Shown: positions 1 to 12,393, counted from the stretch's first letter. The stretch is 64,000 nucleotides of DNA from an uncultured Sphingomonas sp. (GCF_913062585.1 NZ_CAJXWX010000005.1:62001-126000); one strand, 5' to 3'. Program-made: numbers and translations. Notes: generated by a model from the sequence alone, not told the origin.

Positions 1-263
1 ATACCGCGCATGGCTGGGGCTTTGCGCTCATCATGGCGGAGCTGATGCCGGACCGGGCGAGCGCCTTGCTGGCGCGCGGGCGCGATTATGGCGACAGCCG
101 CTGGATCTGCGGTTCGCATAGCCAGAGCGCGGTCGAGGGCGGCTATATGGCGGCGAGCGCGATCGTGGCGCGCGAGCATGGCGATGCGGCGTTCCGGCGC
201 GACATGGCCGCCGCCGCCGAGGAGCTGGCCAGCTACCGCGCTAAAAGCGCCAATCGGCACTGA
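1..263 (+). CDS. Class A acid phosphatase (PAP2 superfamily), C-terminal fragment
   Basis: This is the 3' end of a gene that begins before the window; the reading frame runs from base 3. The visible part reads THGWGFALIMAELMPDRA, followed by DSRWICGSHSQSAVEGG. This matches the end of the PSGH region and the third phosphatase motif (SR-x5-H-x3-D) of periplasmic non-specific acid phosphatases. The catalytic His of the third motif is present. The usual Asp three residues further on is Ala here, which may be a subfamily trait or a sign of altered activity. The last 23 bases overlap the convergent TonB receptor gene. A role in releasing phosphate from organic esters in the periplasm is inferred from the family only. 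Confidence 0.75.
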   Translation, partial: TAHGWGFALIMAELMPDRASALLARGRDYGDSRWICGSHSQSAVEGGYMAASAIVAREHGDAAFRRDMAAAAEELASYRAKSANRH

Positions 264-2940
264 GGCTGACGACGCGGCCCTGTTGTGCGCGGACGGTGAC
301 GATGCCGTCCGCGTCGGTCGCGCGGATCTCTCCGCCCAGCGCGTCGCCCTGCATCACGGCGATCGTGTTGAACAGGTTGGTCGCGCGCAGCTGAACCGTC
401 AGCGCCGCCGTCGCTGCCCAGCGCGCGCCGACGCCCATCAGCGCGAAACCGGGTAGCGCCAGGCTGTTGGCGTCATCGGCGAAGCGCCGCCCCATCGCCG
501 AGACATCGCCGTCCAGCGTGATCCCGGTGCCGGCCAGGGCGGCGCTGGCCGACAGGCTGGCCATGATCCGGGGTACGCGGCGGGGCATTCGGCCGCTGAG
601 GTCGGTGGTCGCGGGCACGCCGCCGATCAGGCTGGTCACGCGATAGGCGAATAGGCGCGGGTCCTGCCAGGTCACGGTGCCGCGCAGGCTGAAGCCGGGC
701 AGGGGATTGGCATGGCCCGCCAGTTCCAGGCCCAGGGTGCGGGCGCCTGCCTGCTGCTCGCCGACCCGCACCGCGCCCGTCACCGGATCGAGCGACAGGT
801 CGGGCAGGGCGATGTCGGGAAAGCGGCTGGCGAAGAATGTCGCGTCCAGGCCGCTCGCCCCGTGCCGCCAGATCAGGCCCAGTTCGGCCTGTTCGATGGT
901 CAGCGCACGGGCGGGGTCGCCGCTGCCCACCCGGAACACGCCCGGATCGGGCAGCCGCATCGCGCGGGTGAGGCGCGCAAACGCCCCGATCTCCGGCCCC
1001 GCGCGCCAGTGCAGCGCCAGCGTGGCGGCGGTGCGGGCGATACGCTGGTGCCGCCGGTCCCAATTGCCCGAACCGATGACGATGCGGTCGTCCGCCAGGG
1101 TCGTCGGATCGCCGCCATCGACCGTCGCGGACCGCTCGACCAGCGCCGACAGCCGCGCGCGTTCGTGTCGCGCCCCCCAGTCGATCCGCCAGCGCTCGGC
1201 GACCTGCCATTCGTCGGCGGCATAGAGCGCGATCATATGTTGGCGGCCGTCCAGCGCCTCATAGGTCGAACCCGTGCTGAGCAAGCCCTTCGCGGTGGCC
1301 GTCCCCAGGGTTCGGCCGCTGCCATCCAGGGCGACCAGATCCAGCGGGCGCCCTTGCTCGCGCGCCTCGACCAGGACCCGCGCCACCGCCCGCTGGAAAT
1401 CCCAGCGATAGCCGACCGCGTAGAGGCCCAGCGTCAGGTCGTGATGCCCCGCCGCCTCCAGCGCATGGGCATAGGACAGGTCGGCGATCGCCTCCGACAG
1501 CTGGGTATCGGCGGCGACGGGATTGAGCGCGATCACCCGGTCGTTGCCGGGCAGCGCGGCGAAGGCGGTGCCATCGGTCGCGTGGCGGAGCGTAACCTGC
1601 GCGGTGCCGGGAAAGGCGGCGGTCAGGCGCGGCGCGGCATCGGCGATCGCCTGCGCCGCCGGGACCGCACTGCCCGAGGAAGACAGGGCATAGCGTTCGG
1701 TGCGCGACGCCCGGTAATGCGCGCGCAGGGTCAGCACACCCCCCGCCAAGGGCCGGGTCAGTGCCAGCGAGGGCACGATCATCCGGTTGCGGTTGTTGCG
1801 CCCCAAGGGCCGGTCGCCCAGTGCGGCAAAGCGGACATGCCGTAACTCAGGGCCGAAAAAACTTCCCCGCCGCGGATCGAAGCCCGGCAGCGGCGCGAAC
1901 CGCCCGTTGGTATAGCGCATGGGAAAGGACGAGATATTGAGCGTATCGTCGTCCAGCGCATGCAGGCCGAGGGTCAGCAGCCCCCCGCCGCCCAGCTCGT
2001 GATCGGCCCGGATGCGAAGCTGCCACCCGCCCAGCATGGAGGCGATCCGCCGGACGCTGGGGTCGCGACCGACCGTGCCGCCCGCGATCACCCGCCATCC
2101 GGGTGCGACGCGGCCCGTCGCATAGCCTTCCCCGCGCAACAGGCCGTAATCGGTCACGGTCGCCCGCACCGCGCCGCCCGGCCGGTCGTGCGGCGCGCGG
2201 GTGCGCAGGTTGAGCACGCCGCCCGGTGCATTGCTGGCAAAGATCGCGGACGGACCGCCGCGCACATAATCGGCGCTCTCGATCATCAAATCGGGGCGGA
2301 CGAACTGGTCGATATCGGTCCAGGGCAGCGTGTCGTGCTGTACCGGCAGGCCGTCCTCCTGCACCGCGATTCCCTGATAGCCGTCGAGCGGAATGCCGCG
2401 CACCCGGATAGTGTTGGCCGCCACCCCGGCCGAATTGTCGACCCACAGGCCGGGCAGGCCCGACAACAGCTCGGCCAGGCTATCCGGCGGCCGTGCGGTC
2501 AGCGCGACAGGGTCCAGATTCGAGGCGGAATAGCTGCGCTCCAGCTCGCCCTGCACGCTGGTGCCCCGGCGGCCGGTCACGATCACGTCGGGACCGATGA
2601 CCGGGTCCGGCGGAGGGGCGGCATGGGGGATTATGGAGGAGGGGGCATGGTGTGGCATCGGCCTCTCGGCACGCACCACGATGCCGCCTGCGATCCGGCG
2701 ACAGGATAGTCCGGCGGGCCGACACCAGCGGGCCAGCGCGGTGGACAAGCGCATCCGACCGCGCAACGCCGGCGCGCTCCGCCCCGCCAGATCGCCCGGA
2801 CGCGCGACGACCGCCTGGCCGGCCTTCCGCGCCAGACGGTCCAGCCCTAGGGCGACCGGGGCCGGGGGGAGATCGACGGAGATCAGGGGATCGCTTGCCA
2901 CAGCGGTCAACGCCAGCGCGACCAGCATCGTCATGGCCAC
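241..2940 (-). CDS. TonB-dependent receptor with N-terminal STN domain (FecA-like)
   Basis: An 899-residue outer-membrane receptor for energised uptake of an unknown ligand. A short signal peptide (MAMTMLVALALTAVA) is followed by an STN (secretin/TonB short N-terminal) domain at about residues 25-92. The plug domain is at about 115-250, with DVIVTGRR, the RVRGIPLDG segment and GGPSAIFASNAPGGVLN. A beta barrel follows and ends in the typical aromatic W-R-F terminus. STN domains normally signal to a FecR-type anti-sigma factor, but no fecI or fecR gene lies next to it on the visible side. It is divergent from the 5-oxoprolinase operon across 176 bp, so a link to pyroglutamate or pyroglutamyl-peptide uptake is possible but unproven. 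The 3' end overlaps the acid phosphatase gene. Confidence 0.9.
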   Translation of the reverse strand: MAMTMLVALALTAVASDPLISVDLPPAPVALGLDRLARKAGQAVVARPGDLAGRSAPALRGRMRLSTALARWCRPAGLSCRRIAGGIVVRAERPMPHHAPSSIIPHAAPPPDPVIGPDVIVTGRRGTSVQGELERSYSASNLDPVALTARPPDSLAELLSGLPGLWVDNSAGVAANTIRVRGIPLDGYQGIAVQEDGLPVQHDTLPWTDIDQFVRPDLMIESADYVRGGPSAIFASNAPGGVLNLRTRAPHDRPGGAVRATVTDYGLLRGEGYATGRVAPGWRVIAGGTVGRDPSVRRIASMLGGWQLRIRADHELGGGGLLTLGLHALDDDTLNISSFPMRYTNGRFAPLPGFDPRRGSFFGPELRHVRFAALGDRPLGRNNRNRMIVPSLALTRPLAGGVLTLRAHYRASRTERYALSSSGSAVPAAQAIADAAPRLTAAFPGTAQVTLRHATDGTAFAALPGNDRVIALNPVAADTQLSEAIADLSYAHALEAAGHHDLTLGLYAVGYRWDFQRAVARVLVEAREQGRPLDLVALDGSGRTLGTATAKGLLSTGSTYEALDGRQHMIALYAADEWQVAERWRIDWGARHERARLSALVERSATVDGGDPTTLADDRIVIGSGNWDRRHQRIARTAATLALHWRAGPEIGAFARLTRAMRLPDPGVFRVGSGDPARALTIEQAELGLIWRHGASGLDATFFASRFPDIALPDLSLDPVTGAVRVGEQQAGARTLGLELAGHANPLPGFSLRGTVTWQDPRLFAYRVTSLIGGVPATTDLSGRMPRRVPRIMASLSASAALAGTGITLDGDVSAMGRRFADDANSLALPGFALMGVGARWAATAALTVQLRATNLFNTIAVMQGDALGGEIRATDADGIVTVRAQQGRVVSLSADWRF

Positions 2941-3027
2941 CCCCCTGGTGGACCGGAAATCATTCGCTCTCTGCCGCCCCTGCCGTTACCAAAGCCCGTC
3001 GCCGCCGCGGCAGTCGATACGCGGCAA

Positions 3028-3067
3028 TTGTGTAGGACGCATGTCAGTTGTGCAGGACGCATGTCAG
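3028..3067. repeat. Two perfect-register tandem copies of a 20-bp sequence
   Basis: Positions 3028-3047 and 3048-3067 are the same 20-bp unit (it begins TTGTG and ends CATGTCAG) with one base change, T to C, at the sixth base. They lie between the divergent TonB receptor and 5-oxoprolinase genes, directly before the palindrome at 3079. They could be duplicated regulator sites or a recent local duplication. Confidence 0.8.
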
Positions 3068-3078
3068 TGGCAAAGGTC

Positions 3079-3092
3079 GTATCAAATGATAC
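3079..3092. promoter_or_regulatory. Palindrome GTATCA-AA-TGATAC, candidate GntR/FCD operator
   Basis: A perfect 6-bp inverted repeat with a 2-bp centre lies 25 bp before the 5-oxoprolinase start codon, in the divergent control region. GntR-family regulators of the FCD group commonly bind short palindromes of this GTAT/ATAC type, and such a regulator is encoded at 9278-10030, just after the operon. That this protein binds here is inference. I did not find the same palindrome in front of the regulator gene itself. Confidence 0.45.
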
Positions 3093-3116
3093 CAACCGCT
3101 TCGACGGAGGGATGAC

Positions 3117-6703
<3,587 letters not shown>

Positions 6704-6704
<1 letters not shown>

Positions 6705-7372
6705 TGTGGGTCTTGGCGGGAATCGTCGTCATTGCGGGCGGGTTCCTGCTCCGCTTCAACCCGTTGCTGGTCATCATCGCCTCGGCCGCCGTCACCGGAC
6801 TGGCGGCGGGGCTTGATCCGGTGAAGATACTGGCAACCTTCGGCCATGCCTTCAACGAGACGCGCTATGTCACGGCCATCTACATGGTCCTGCCGGTCAT
6901 CGGCCTGCTGGAGCGGCGGGGGCTGCAGGCTCGCGCCCGCGCGTTGGTGGCGGGCCTGCGCGGGGCGACCGTCGGGCGGTTGCTGACCGGCTATCTGCTG
7001 TTCCGGCAGGTGACGGCGGCGTTGGGCCTCGTCTCGATCGCGGGACCGGCCCAGACCGTTCGCCCGCTGCTCGCCCCGATGGCGGAGGCGGCTGCCGAAA
7101 GCCAGGGCTCGACCGATTCCGATGAGGTGGAGCGGGTCAAGGCGATGGCGGCGGCGACCGATACGGTCGGCCTGTTCTTCGGGGAGGACATCTTCCTGGC
7201 GGTCGGCTCGATCCTGCTGATGAAGGGCGTGCTGGAGGGCTATGGTATTGCGCTGGAGCCGTTCCAGCTGTCGGTCTGGGCGATCCCGACCGCGATTGCG
7301 GCCTTCGTCATCCATGGTTTCCGGCTGTGGTTGCTCGATCGGCGGCTGTCGGCGCGGAGGGCCGGGCGATGA
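6704..7372 (+). CDS. DUF969 family integral membrane protein
   Basis: A 222-residue hydrophobic protein with about six or seven predicted membrane segments and short loops. It has no ATP-binding motif. It matches the DUF969 family in overall pattern (an N-terminal FNPLLVIIASAAVTGLAAG segment, a central LLTGYLLFRQVTAALGL, and a polar loop with VERVKAMAAATDTVGLFFGE). It is translationally coupled to 5-oxoprolinase upstream (TGATG) and to DUF979 downstream (ATGA). DUF969 and DUF979 genes recur as a pair, often next to pyroglutamyl-peptidase or 5-oxoproline genes. That makes a two-subunit 5-oxoproline permease a reasonable hypothesis. The transport function is inferred and not shown by sequence. 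Confidence 0.85.
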
Positions 7373-8274
7373 TCGGCCTGAACCTGGTCTATGCCGTGGC
7401 GGGGCTGGTCTTCGCCGTTTTCGCGCTGCTGTCGTTCAAGGACCGGCGCTGGACCAATGGCGCGTTCTTCGCGCTGATCGCCCTGTCCTTTTTCGCCGGA
7501 GACCGGGTGGGCGATGTCGCCAACGGGGTGCTGGTGCTGGCGCTGGTCGGCATCGCCGCCTCGGGCCGGATGCGGCGTGCCACCCCGGCCGAACCGGCGG
7601 AGGAGCGATATGGGGCCAAGGTCTTCGTGCCCGCGCTCATCATTCCGGCGGTTGCGCTGGTCGGCACGTTGGTGTTCAAGCAGATGCCGGGCTGGGTCGA
7701 TCCGAAACAGGCGACGTTGGTCGCGCTGACGCTGGGGACGATCGTGGCGCTGGTTCTGTGCGCGGTGCTGCTGCGCGCGCGCGCGGTCGAGCCCTTCGCG
7801 GCGGGGCGTGGCCTGATCGACGATATCGGCTGGGTCGTGGTGATGCCGCAGATGCTGGCCAGCCTGGGTGCGGTGTTCGCGCTGGCCGGGGTGGGGGGCG
7901 TTGTCGGCGGGCTGATCGGCGCGATCATCCCGGCGGGCAGCGTCATCGGCGCGGTGCTGGCCTATGCGCTGGGCATGGCGATGTTCACCATCGTCATGGG
8001 CAATGCCTTTGCCGCCTTTCCGGTGATGGCGGCGGCGGTGGGCGTGCCGATCTTGGTCCGGCAGATGGGGGGCGACCCGGCCGTGGTCGCGGCCGTGGGG
8101 ATGCTGGCGGGCTTTTGCGGGACACTGATGACGCCCATGGCGGCGAACTTCAACCTGCTGCCCGCCGCGCTCCTCGGCCTGAAGGACAAATATGGCGTGA
8201 TCCGCGCGCAGATACCGACCGCGCTGCCGCTGCTCGCCTTCAACATCCTGCTTTTATATGGAATGATCGCATGA
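7369..8274 (+). CDS. DUF979 family integral membrane protein
   Basis: A 301-residue membrane protein with about eight to ten hydrophobic segments, assigned to DUF979 and the usual partner of DUF969. The start chosen is the ATG at 7369, whose ATGA overlaps the stop of DUF969. The frame stays open further upstream, but those extra residues are not hydrophobic and would overlap DUF969 more. Conserved-looking patches include GSVIGAVLAYALGMAMFTIV and the C-terminal GTLMTPMAANFNLLPAALL, rich in small residues and polar groups within membrane segments, as in secondary carriers. It probably forms a complex with DUF969 for uptake of the 5-oxoprolinase substrate. Its stop overlaps the next start by ATGA. 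Confidence 0.85.
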   Translation: MIGLNLVYAVAGLVFAVFALLSFKDRRWTNGAFFALIALSFFAGDRVGDVANGVLVLALVGIAASGRMRRATPAEPAEERYGAKVFVPALIIPAVALVGTLVFKQMPGWVDPKQATLVALTLGTIVALVLCAVLLRARAVEPFAAGRGLIDDIGWVVVMPQMLASLGAVFALAGVGGVVGGLIGAIIPAGSVIGAVLAYALGMAMFTIVMGNAFAAFPVMAAAVGVPILVRQMGGDPAVVAAVGMLAGFCGTLMTPMAANFNLLPAALLGLKDKYGVIRAQIPTALPLLAFNILLLYGMIA

Positions 8275-9263
8275 TCCGGCTGGACCGCACGCTCGCCGAA
8301 CGCTTCGCCGCGATGACGCTGGGCCATGTCGGGCGCGAATATCCCAACAGCCTGTCCCATGTCCTGAACGGGCCCGAAGATGCCCGTACCCCGTCCGAGC
8401 TGCATCCGATCTTCTATGGCAGTTTCGACTGGCATAGCTGCGTCCATGGCTGGTGGCAGCTTTTGCGCCTGATCCGCCTCTATCCGGATCTGGAGGCAGC
8501 CCCCGCCATCCGCGCGCGGGCCGATGCGATGTTCGTGGCCGACAAGGTCGCGGGCGAGATGGCCTATCTGGAACGGCCCGACAGGGGCGGCTTCGAGCGT
8601 CCCTATGGCTGGGCTTGGCTGCTGGCGCTGCAGGACGAGGCGAGCCGTCATGCGGCGGGGTGGGCGGAGGCGCTGGCGCCGATGGCTCGGCTGTTCGCGC
8701 GACGTTTCGCCGACTTCCTGCCGCGCCTGACCTATCCGTTGCGGGTGGGCACGCATTTCAACACAGGCTTCGCGCTGACGCTGGCATGGGACTGGGCCGG
8801 GGAGCGGGATGCGGCGCTGCGAGAGCGGATCGCGGCGGCGGCATCGCGCTGGTTCGCCGGGGATCGCGGCTGTCAGGCCTGGGAGCCTGGCGGCGACGAA
8901 TTCCTGTCACCCGCCTTGTGCGAGGCGTTGCTGATGAGCCGGGTGCTGGACGCCGATGCTTTTCGCCGCTGGTTCGACGCCTTCCTGCCCGATGTGGCGA
9001 GGGGTGAGCCCGCCACGCTCTTCAGGCCCGCCATCGTGTCGGATCGGTCTGACGGCAAGATCACCCATCTCGACGGGTTGAACCTCAGCCGCGCCTGGTG
9101 CTGGCGGGTTATCGCGGCGAAGCTGGGTGCGGACCATCCGGTCGGGCCCCGCGCCGAAGCGGCGGCGGCGGCCCATCTCGCCGCCAGCCTGCCGCATCTG
9201 GGCGACGATTATATGGGCGAGCACTGGCTCGCGACCTTCGCGCTGCTGGCGCTGGAGGAATAG
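8271..9263 (+). CDS. DUF2891 family protein, function unknown
   Basis: A soluble protein of 330 residues without a signal peptide, matching the DUF2891 family. Conserved-looking motifs are HPIFYGSFDWHSCVHGWW (near residue 45), RPYGWAWLLALQDE, RVGTHFNTGFAL, EPGGDEFLSP and HLDGLNLSRAWCW. The alternating helical pattern with Trp-, His- and Asp-rich motifs resembles alpha/alpha-barrel hydrolases, but no catalytic activity is known to me. The start at 8271 overlaps the DUF979 stop (ATGA), which makes it the fourth gene of the 5-oxoproline operon. It may act on a pyroglutamyl compound, or process a product or by-product of that pathway. This role is inference from position only. Confidence 0.8.
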   Translation: MIRLDRTLAERFAAMTLGHVGREYPNSLSHVLNGPEDARTPSELHPIFYGSFDWHSCVHGWWQLLRLIRLYPDLEAAPAIRARADAMFVADKVAGEMAYLERPDRGGFERPYGWAWLLALQDEASRHAAGWAEALAPMARLFARRFADFLPRLTYPLRVGTHFNTGFALTLAWDWAGERDAALRERIAAAASRWFAGDRGCQAWEPGGDEFLSPALCEALLMSRVLDADAFRRWFDAFLPDVARGEPATLFRPAIVSDRSDGKITHLDGLNLSRAWCWRVIAAKLGADHPVGPRAEAAAAAHLAASLPHLGDDYMGEHWLATFALLALEE

Positions 9264-9277
9264 GGCTTCCGCCGCCC

Positions 9278-10030
9278 TCAGATCTTCAGATGCGCCGTCC
9301 GGTCGCGCTTGGCGGCCAGTGCCTGGCGGACTTCGGCGACGGCGCGCGCTTCGCTGGCGATCAGCAGGCCCTCGAGCGCGGCGGTCAGGTGCCGCTGCAT
9401 CGCGACCCGCGCGGCGACTGCGTCGCGCGACCGCAAGGCCTCCAGGATCGCGGCGTGATGCTCCACGATCGGCCGCACGTCGATCTCGCGGACCTTGGCG
9501 TCGAGCAGCACGCTTTCCGCCGAGCGCAGTCGCTGTTCCCACAAACGGTCGATCGTCTCCAGGATCGCGCTGTTGCGGGTCGACCGGGCGATCAGCGTGT
9601 GAAAGGCCCGGTCCGCGCGGAAAGCGCCGCCGACCGTGTTATTCTCTTCCTCGATCGCGTCGACCAGGCTCGCCAGTTCGTCCAGCTCGGCATCGGTGAT
9701 CTGGGTCGCTGCCAGCGCCGCCGCCTCGGGTTCGAACAGCAGCCGGGCCTCCGCCACTTCCATCGCCGAAACGCCGAAATCGGGCGTCTCGCCCTGGCCG
9801 GGCAGTGCCACGACATGCGCGCCCGATCCGATGCGCACCTCGATAAAACCCTGGACTTCCAGGGCGATCAGCGCCTCGCGAATGACCGGGCGGCTGACGT
9901 CGAACCGGGTCGCCAACTCGCGTTCGGCGGGCATCCGCGTGCCGATCGGATAGCGGCCTTCCTGCAACTCGGCGATCAGCGTGCGGGCGAGTTCCCGGTA
10001 GAGCCGGTCCTGGGTCGTATTGTTGTCCAT
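9278..10030 (-). CDS. GntR-family transcriptional regulator, FadR/FCD subfamily
   Basis: A 250-residue DNA-binding protein. The N-terminal winged helix-turn-helix (about 8-76) shows the GntR pattern PIGTRMPAERELATRFDVSR and a following VIREALIALEVQGFIEVRIG. The C-terminal all-helical FCD domain (about 95-225) has FEPEAAALAA, DRAFHTLIARSTRN and the HHAAILEALRSRDAVAAR segment, which supply the usual metal- and ligand-binding Asp and His residues. It is convergent with the 5-oxoproline operon, 14 bp from its end, so it is the obvious candidate to control that operon through the palindrome at 3079. FCD regulators usually respond to small carboxylic acids, which fits 5-oxoproline or a related acid. 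The ligand is not shown. Confidence 0.88.
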   Translation of the reverse strand: MDNNTTQDRLYRELARTLIAELQEGRYPIGTRMPAERELATRFDVSRPVIREALIALEVQGFIEVRIGSGAHVVALPGQGETPDFGVSAMEVAEARLLFEPEAAALAATQITDAELDELASLVDAIEEENNTVGGAFRADRAFHTLIARSTRNSAILETIDRLWEQRLRSAESVLLDAKVREIDVRPIVEHHAAILEALRSRDAVAARVAMQRHLTAALEGLLIASEARAVAEVRQALAAKRDRTAHLKI

Positions 10031-10099
10031 CGCGCCCCTTATAGGGGGCGAGGCGGGATGCTGGTCAAGCGCCTGTGTCAGGCCAATCGGAGCGAGCCG

Positions 10100-10891
10100 T
10101 TAGCCCGGCCCCGTCCCCGGCGCCTCCACGATGCTGGTGTCCGCATCGCGGCAGGCCTTGGCCAGGCGAGGGTCGATGGCATCCGTGACCAGGAAATCGA
10201 CATCGCCCATATCGCCGACCCGCACCGGCGCGGGCCGTTCCAGCTTCGATCCGTCGATGGCGAGCAGCACCTGGCGCGCGTGACGGATGATCGTCTGCGA
10301 CACGCGCACCTCGTCCACGTCGAAGTCCAGGAAGGTGCCGTCGGGGTCGATGGCGGATGCGCCGATCAGCGCCATGTCGACCTTGAAGCCTCGGATGAAG
10401 TCCATCGCCAGCGCGCCCACCACCGCACGGTCGCTGGCGCGCACCCGGCCGCCCGCCGCGATCACCTCGATCGAGGGGCGACCACCCAATATGTCGACCA
10501 CATTCAGATTGTTGGTGATGACCATCAGGTCGCGGTGGTCGACCAGCGCCCTTGCGATCGCCTCGGTCGTGGAGCCGATATTGATGAACAGGCTGGCCCC
10601 GTTGGGCACCAGCGCGGCGGCGGCGGCCCCGATCGCGGCCTTGGCGGGGGCGGCGACCATGCGCCGCTCGCCATAGGCCAGATTGTCGGTGCCCGAAGTG
10701 ACGACCGCGCCACCATGGACGCGCGCCAGCATCGACTGGCCCGCCAGGATGTTCAGGTCCTTGCGGATGGTCTGCGGCGTGACGCCCAGCTTCTCGGCGA
10801 GTACGTCGACACTGACGCTGCCCGTCCGGCGCGCGAAGTCGAGGATCGCGGCGTGACGCGCGGCGACGATGTCCGGGGCAGGCGCCTTCAC
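10100..10891 (-). CDS. glpR: DeoR-family repressor of glycerol metabolism
   Basis: A 263-residue DeoR/GlpR regulator. An N-terminal helix-turn-helix (about 6-60, with TGSVSVDVLAEKLGVTPQTI) is followed by a sugar-phosphate-isomerase-like sensor domain. The sensor shows GGAVVTSGTDNLAYGERR, NIGSTTEAIARAL, TNNLNVVDIL and the DMALIGASAIDPDG motif. It probably releases DNA on binding glycerol 3-phosphate. The GTG at 10891 was chosen because it overlaps the glpD stop as GTGA and gives the normal family length. A longer frame upstream would run through glpD. It is co-transcribed after glpD and is the likely regulator of both arms of this glycerol locus through sites near 12446-12496. Confidence 0.88.
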   Translation of the reverse strand: MKAPAPDIVAARHAAILDFARRTGSVSVDVLAEKLGVTPQTIRKDLNILAGQSMLARVHGGAVVTSGTDNLAYGERRMVAAPAKAAIGAAAAALVPNGASLFINIGSTTEAIARALVDHRDLMVITNNLNVVDILGGRPSIEVIAAGGRVRASDRAVVGALAMDFIRGFKVDMALIGASAIDPDGTFLDFDVDEVRVSQTIIRHARQVLLAIDGSKLERPAPVRVGDMGDVDFLVTDAIDPRLAKACRDADTSIVEAPGTGPG

Positions 10892-12393
10892 GCGACGCCT
10901 TGCTCGGCCAGATAGGCGGCCAGCCGTTCGGGCGTGCCGGGCGGCACATGAAGGCCGAGCTTGCTGCGACGAAACAGAATGTCCTCGGCCGTGCGCGCCC
11001 ATTCGGCCTTCACCAGATAGTCGACCTCCGCCGTATGCAGCCCGCCGCCCAGATCCGGGCCGAGGCCGCCAGCCTCCAGCAGTTCCGAGACGCGGGTGCC
11101 ATAGGCGCGGGCGAGGCGACGGAGCAGGGCGGGCGGCACATCGGCGTAGCGGCCGGTCAGGCTATGCAGGAACCGCTCGAAATCGGCGTCCGACATATCG
11201 CCGCCGGGCAGCGCCGCACCCGCCGTCCAGGCGCCGCCCGCCTGCGGGAAGAAGCGCGCCAGTTCGCGCATCGCATGTTCGGCAAGCTTGCGATAGGTCG
11301 TGATCTTGCCACCGAAGATGTTGAGGACGGGCGCCTCTGCCGCCCCCTCCGGCCCGGTATCGAGGTCCAGCACATAATCGCGCGTCACCGCCGAGGCATT
11401 GGCCGAATGATCGTCATAAAGCGGCCGGATCCCCGCATAGCTCCAGACGATGTCCACCTCGCCGACCTTATGCGCGAAATAGCGGTTGACCGTGTCGAGC
11501 AGATAGCGCGTCTCGGCCGCGCTGATCGACGCCTTGGCGGGGGCTCCAGTCCAGGATTCGTCGGTGGTGCCGACCAGGGTGAACTTGCCCTCATAGGGGA
11601 TGGCGAAGACGATGCGGCGGTCGTCATTCTGCAGCATGAAGGCATGATCGCCCTCATAGAGCTTTGGCACCACGATATGGCTGCCCTTGACCAGCCGCAC
11701 GCCGCGGTCGTGGCGCGTGCCGTGCGTCCGACCGATCACGTCGGCGACCCAGGGCCCCGCCGCATTGACCAGCGCGCGGGCATGAACCGTGCGGCTTTGC
11801 CCGGCCGCTTCGACCGTTGCTGTCCAGCCTTGTCCCTCGCGCCGTGCATCGACCAGCCGGGTGCGGGTCTCGATCCGCGCGCCGCGTTCGCTGGCGTCCA
11901 GCGCGTTCAGTGCGACCAGCCGGCTATCCTCGACCCAGCAGTCGGAATATACGAAAGCCTTGCCCTTTCGCGGCGAAAGTCCATCGCCCAGCGGCGAGCG
12001 CTCCAGCGCGACGGTGCGCGTGCCGGGCAGCTTCTCGCGCCCGCCCAGATGGTCGTAGAGGAACAGGCCCAGCCGCACCATCCAGGCCGGGCGCGGCGAC
12101 TGGGTCTGCGGCAGGACGAAGGACAGGGGCCAGATGATGTGCGGTGCCATGTTCAACAGCCGCTCGCGTTCGATCAGCGCCTCGCGCACCAAGCGGAATT
12201 CGCCATATTCCAGATAGCGCAGGCCGCCATGGATCAGCTTGGTCGAGGCCGAGGAGGTGTGGCTGGCCAGATCGTCCTGCTCGACCAGCAGCACCGACAG
12301 GCCGCGACCGGCGGCGTCGCGGGCGATGCCCGCGCCATTGATCCCGCCGCCGACGATCAGCAGGTCGACCCTCTCCATATCCTGGTCCGTCAT
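10888..12393 (-). CDS. glpD: Aerobic glycerol-3-phosphate dehydrogenase
   Basis: A 501-residue FAD-dependent membrane-associated enzyme that oxidises sn-glycerol 3-phosphate to dihydroxyacetone phosphate and passes electrons to quinone. An N-terminal Rossmann FAD-binding motif (DLLIVGGGINGAGIARDAAG) is followed by the family signature SASTKLIHGGLRYLEYGEF, the DDRRIVFAIPYEGKFTLVGT substrate region, and the C-terminal domain with FGGKITTYRKLAEHA. The length equals the usual GlpD of about 500 residues. It is divergent from glpK with 121 bp between the start codons. Its stop overlaps the glpR start. The product feeds triosephosphate isomerase, encoded on the other arm. Confidence 0.96.
   Translation of the reverse strand: MTDQDMERVDLLIVGGGINGAGIARDAAGRGLSVLLVEQDDLASHTSSASTKLIHGGLRYLEYGEFRLVREALIERERLLNMAPHIIWPLSFVLPQTQSPRPAWMVRLGLFLYDHLGGREKLPGTRTVALERSPLGDGLSPRKGKAFVYSDCWVEDSRLVALNALDASERGARIETRTRLVDARREGQGWTATVEAAGQSRTVHARALVNAAGPWVADVIGRTHGTRHDRGVRLVKGSHIVVPKLYEGDHAFMLQNDDRRIVFAIPYEGKFTLVGTTDESWTGAPAKASISAAETRYLLDTVNRYFAHKVGEVDIVWSYAGIRPLYDDHSANASAVTRDYVLDLDTGPEGAAEAPVLNIFGGKITTYRKLAEHAMRELARFFPQAGGAWTAGAALPGGDMSDADFERFLHSLTGRYADVPPALLRRLARAYGTRVSELLEAGGLGPDLGGGLHTAEVDYLVKAEWARTAEDILFRRSKLGLHVPPGTPERLAAYLAEQGVA

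Noticed and set aside
7242..9263. A single 673-codon frame that would fuse sequence from inside the DUF969 gene to DUF2891
   Set aside because: The first 343 codons are out of frame with the membrane proteins and non-hydrophobic. The DUF2891 homology begins at the ATG at 8271, which forms an ATGA overlap.
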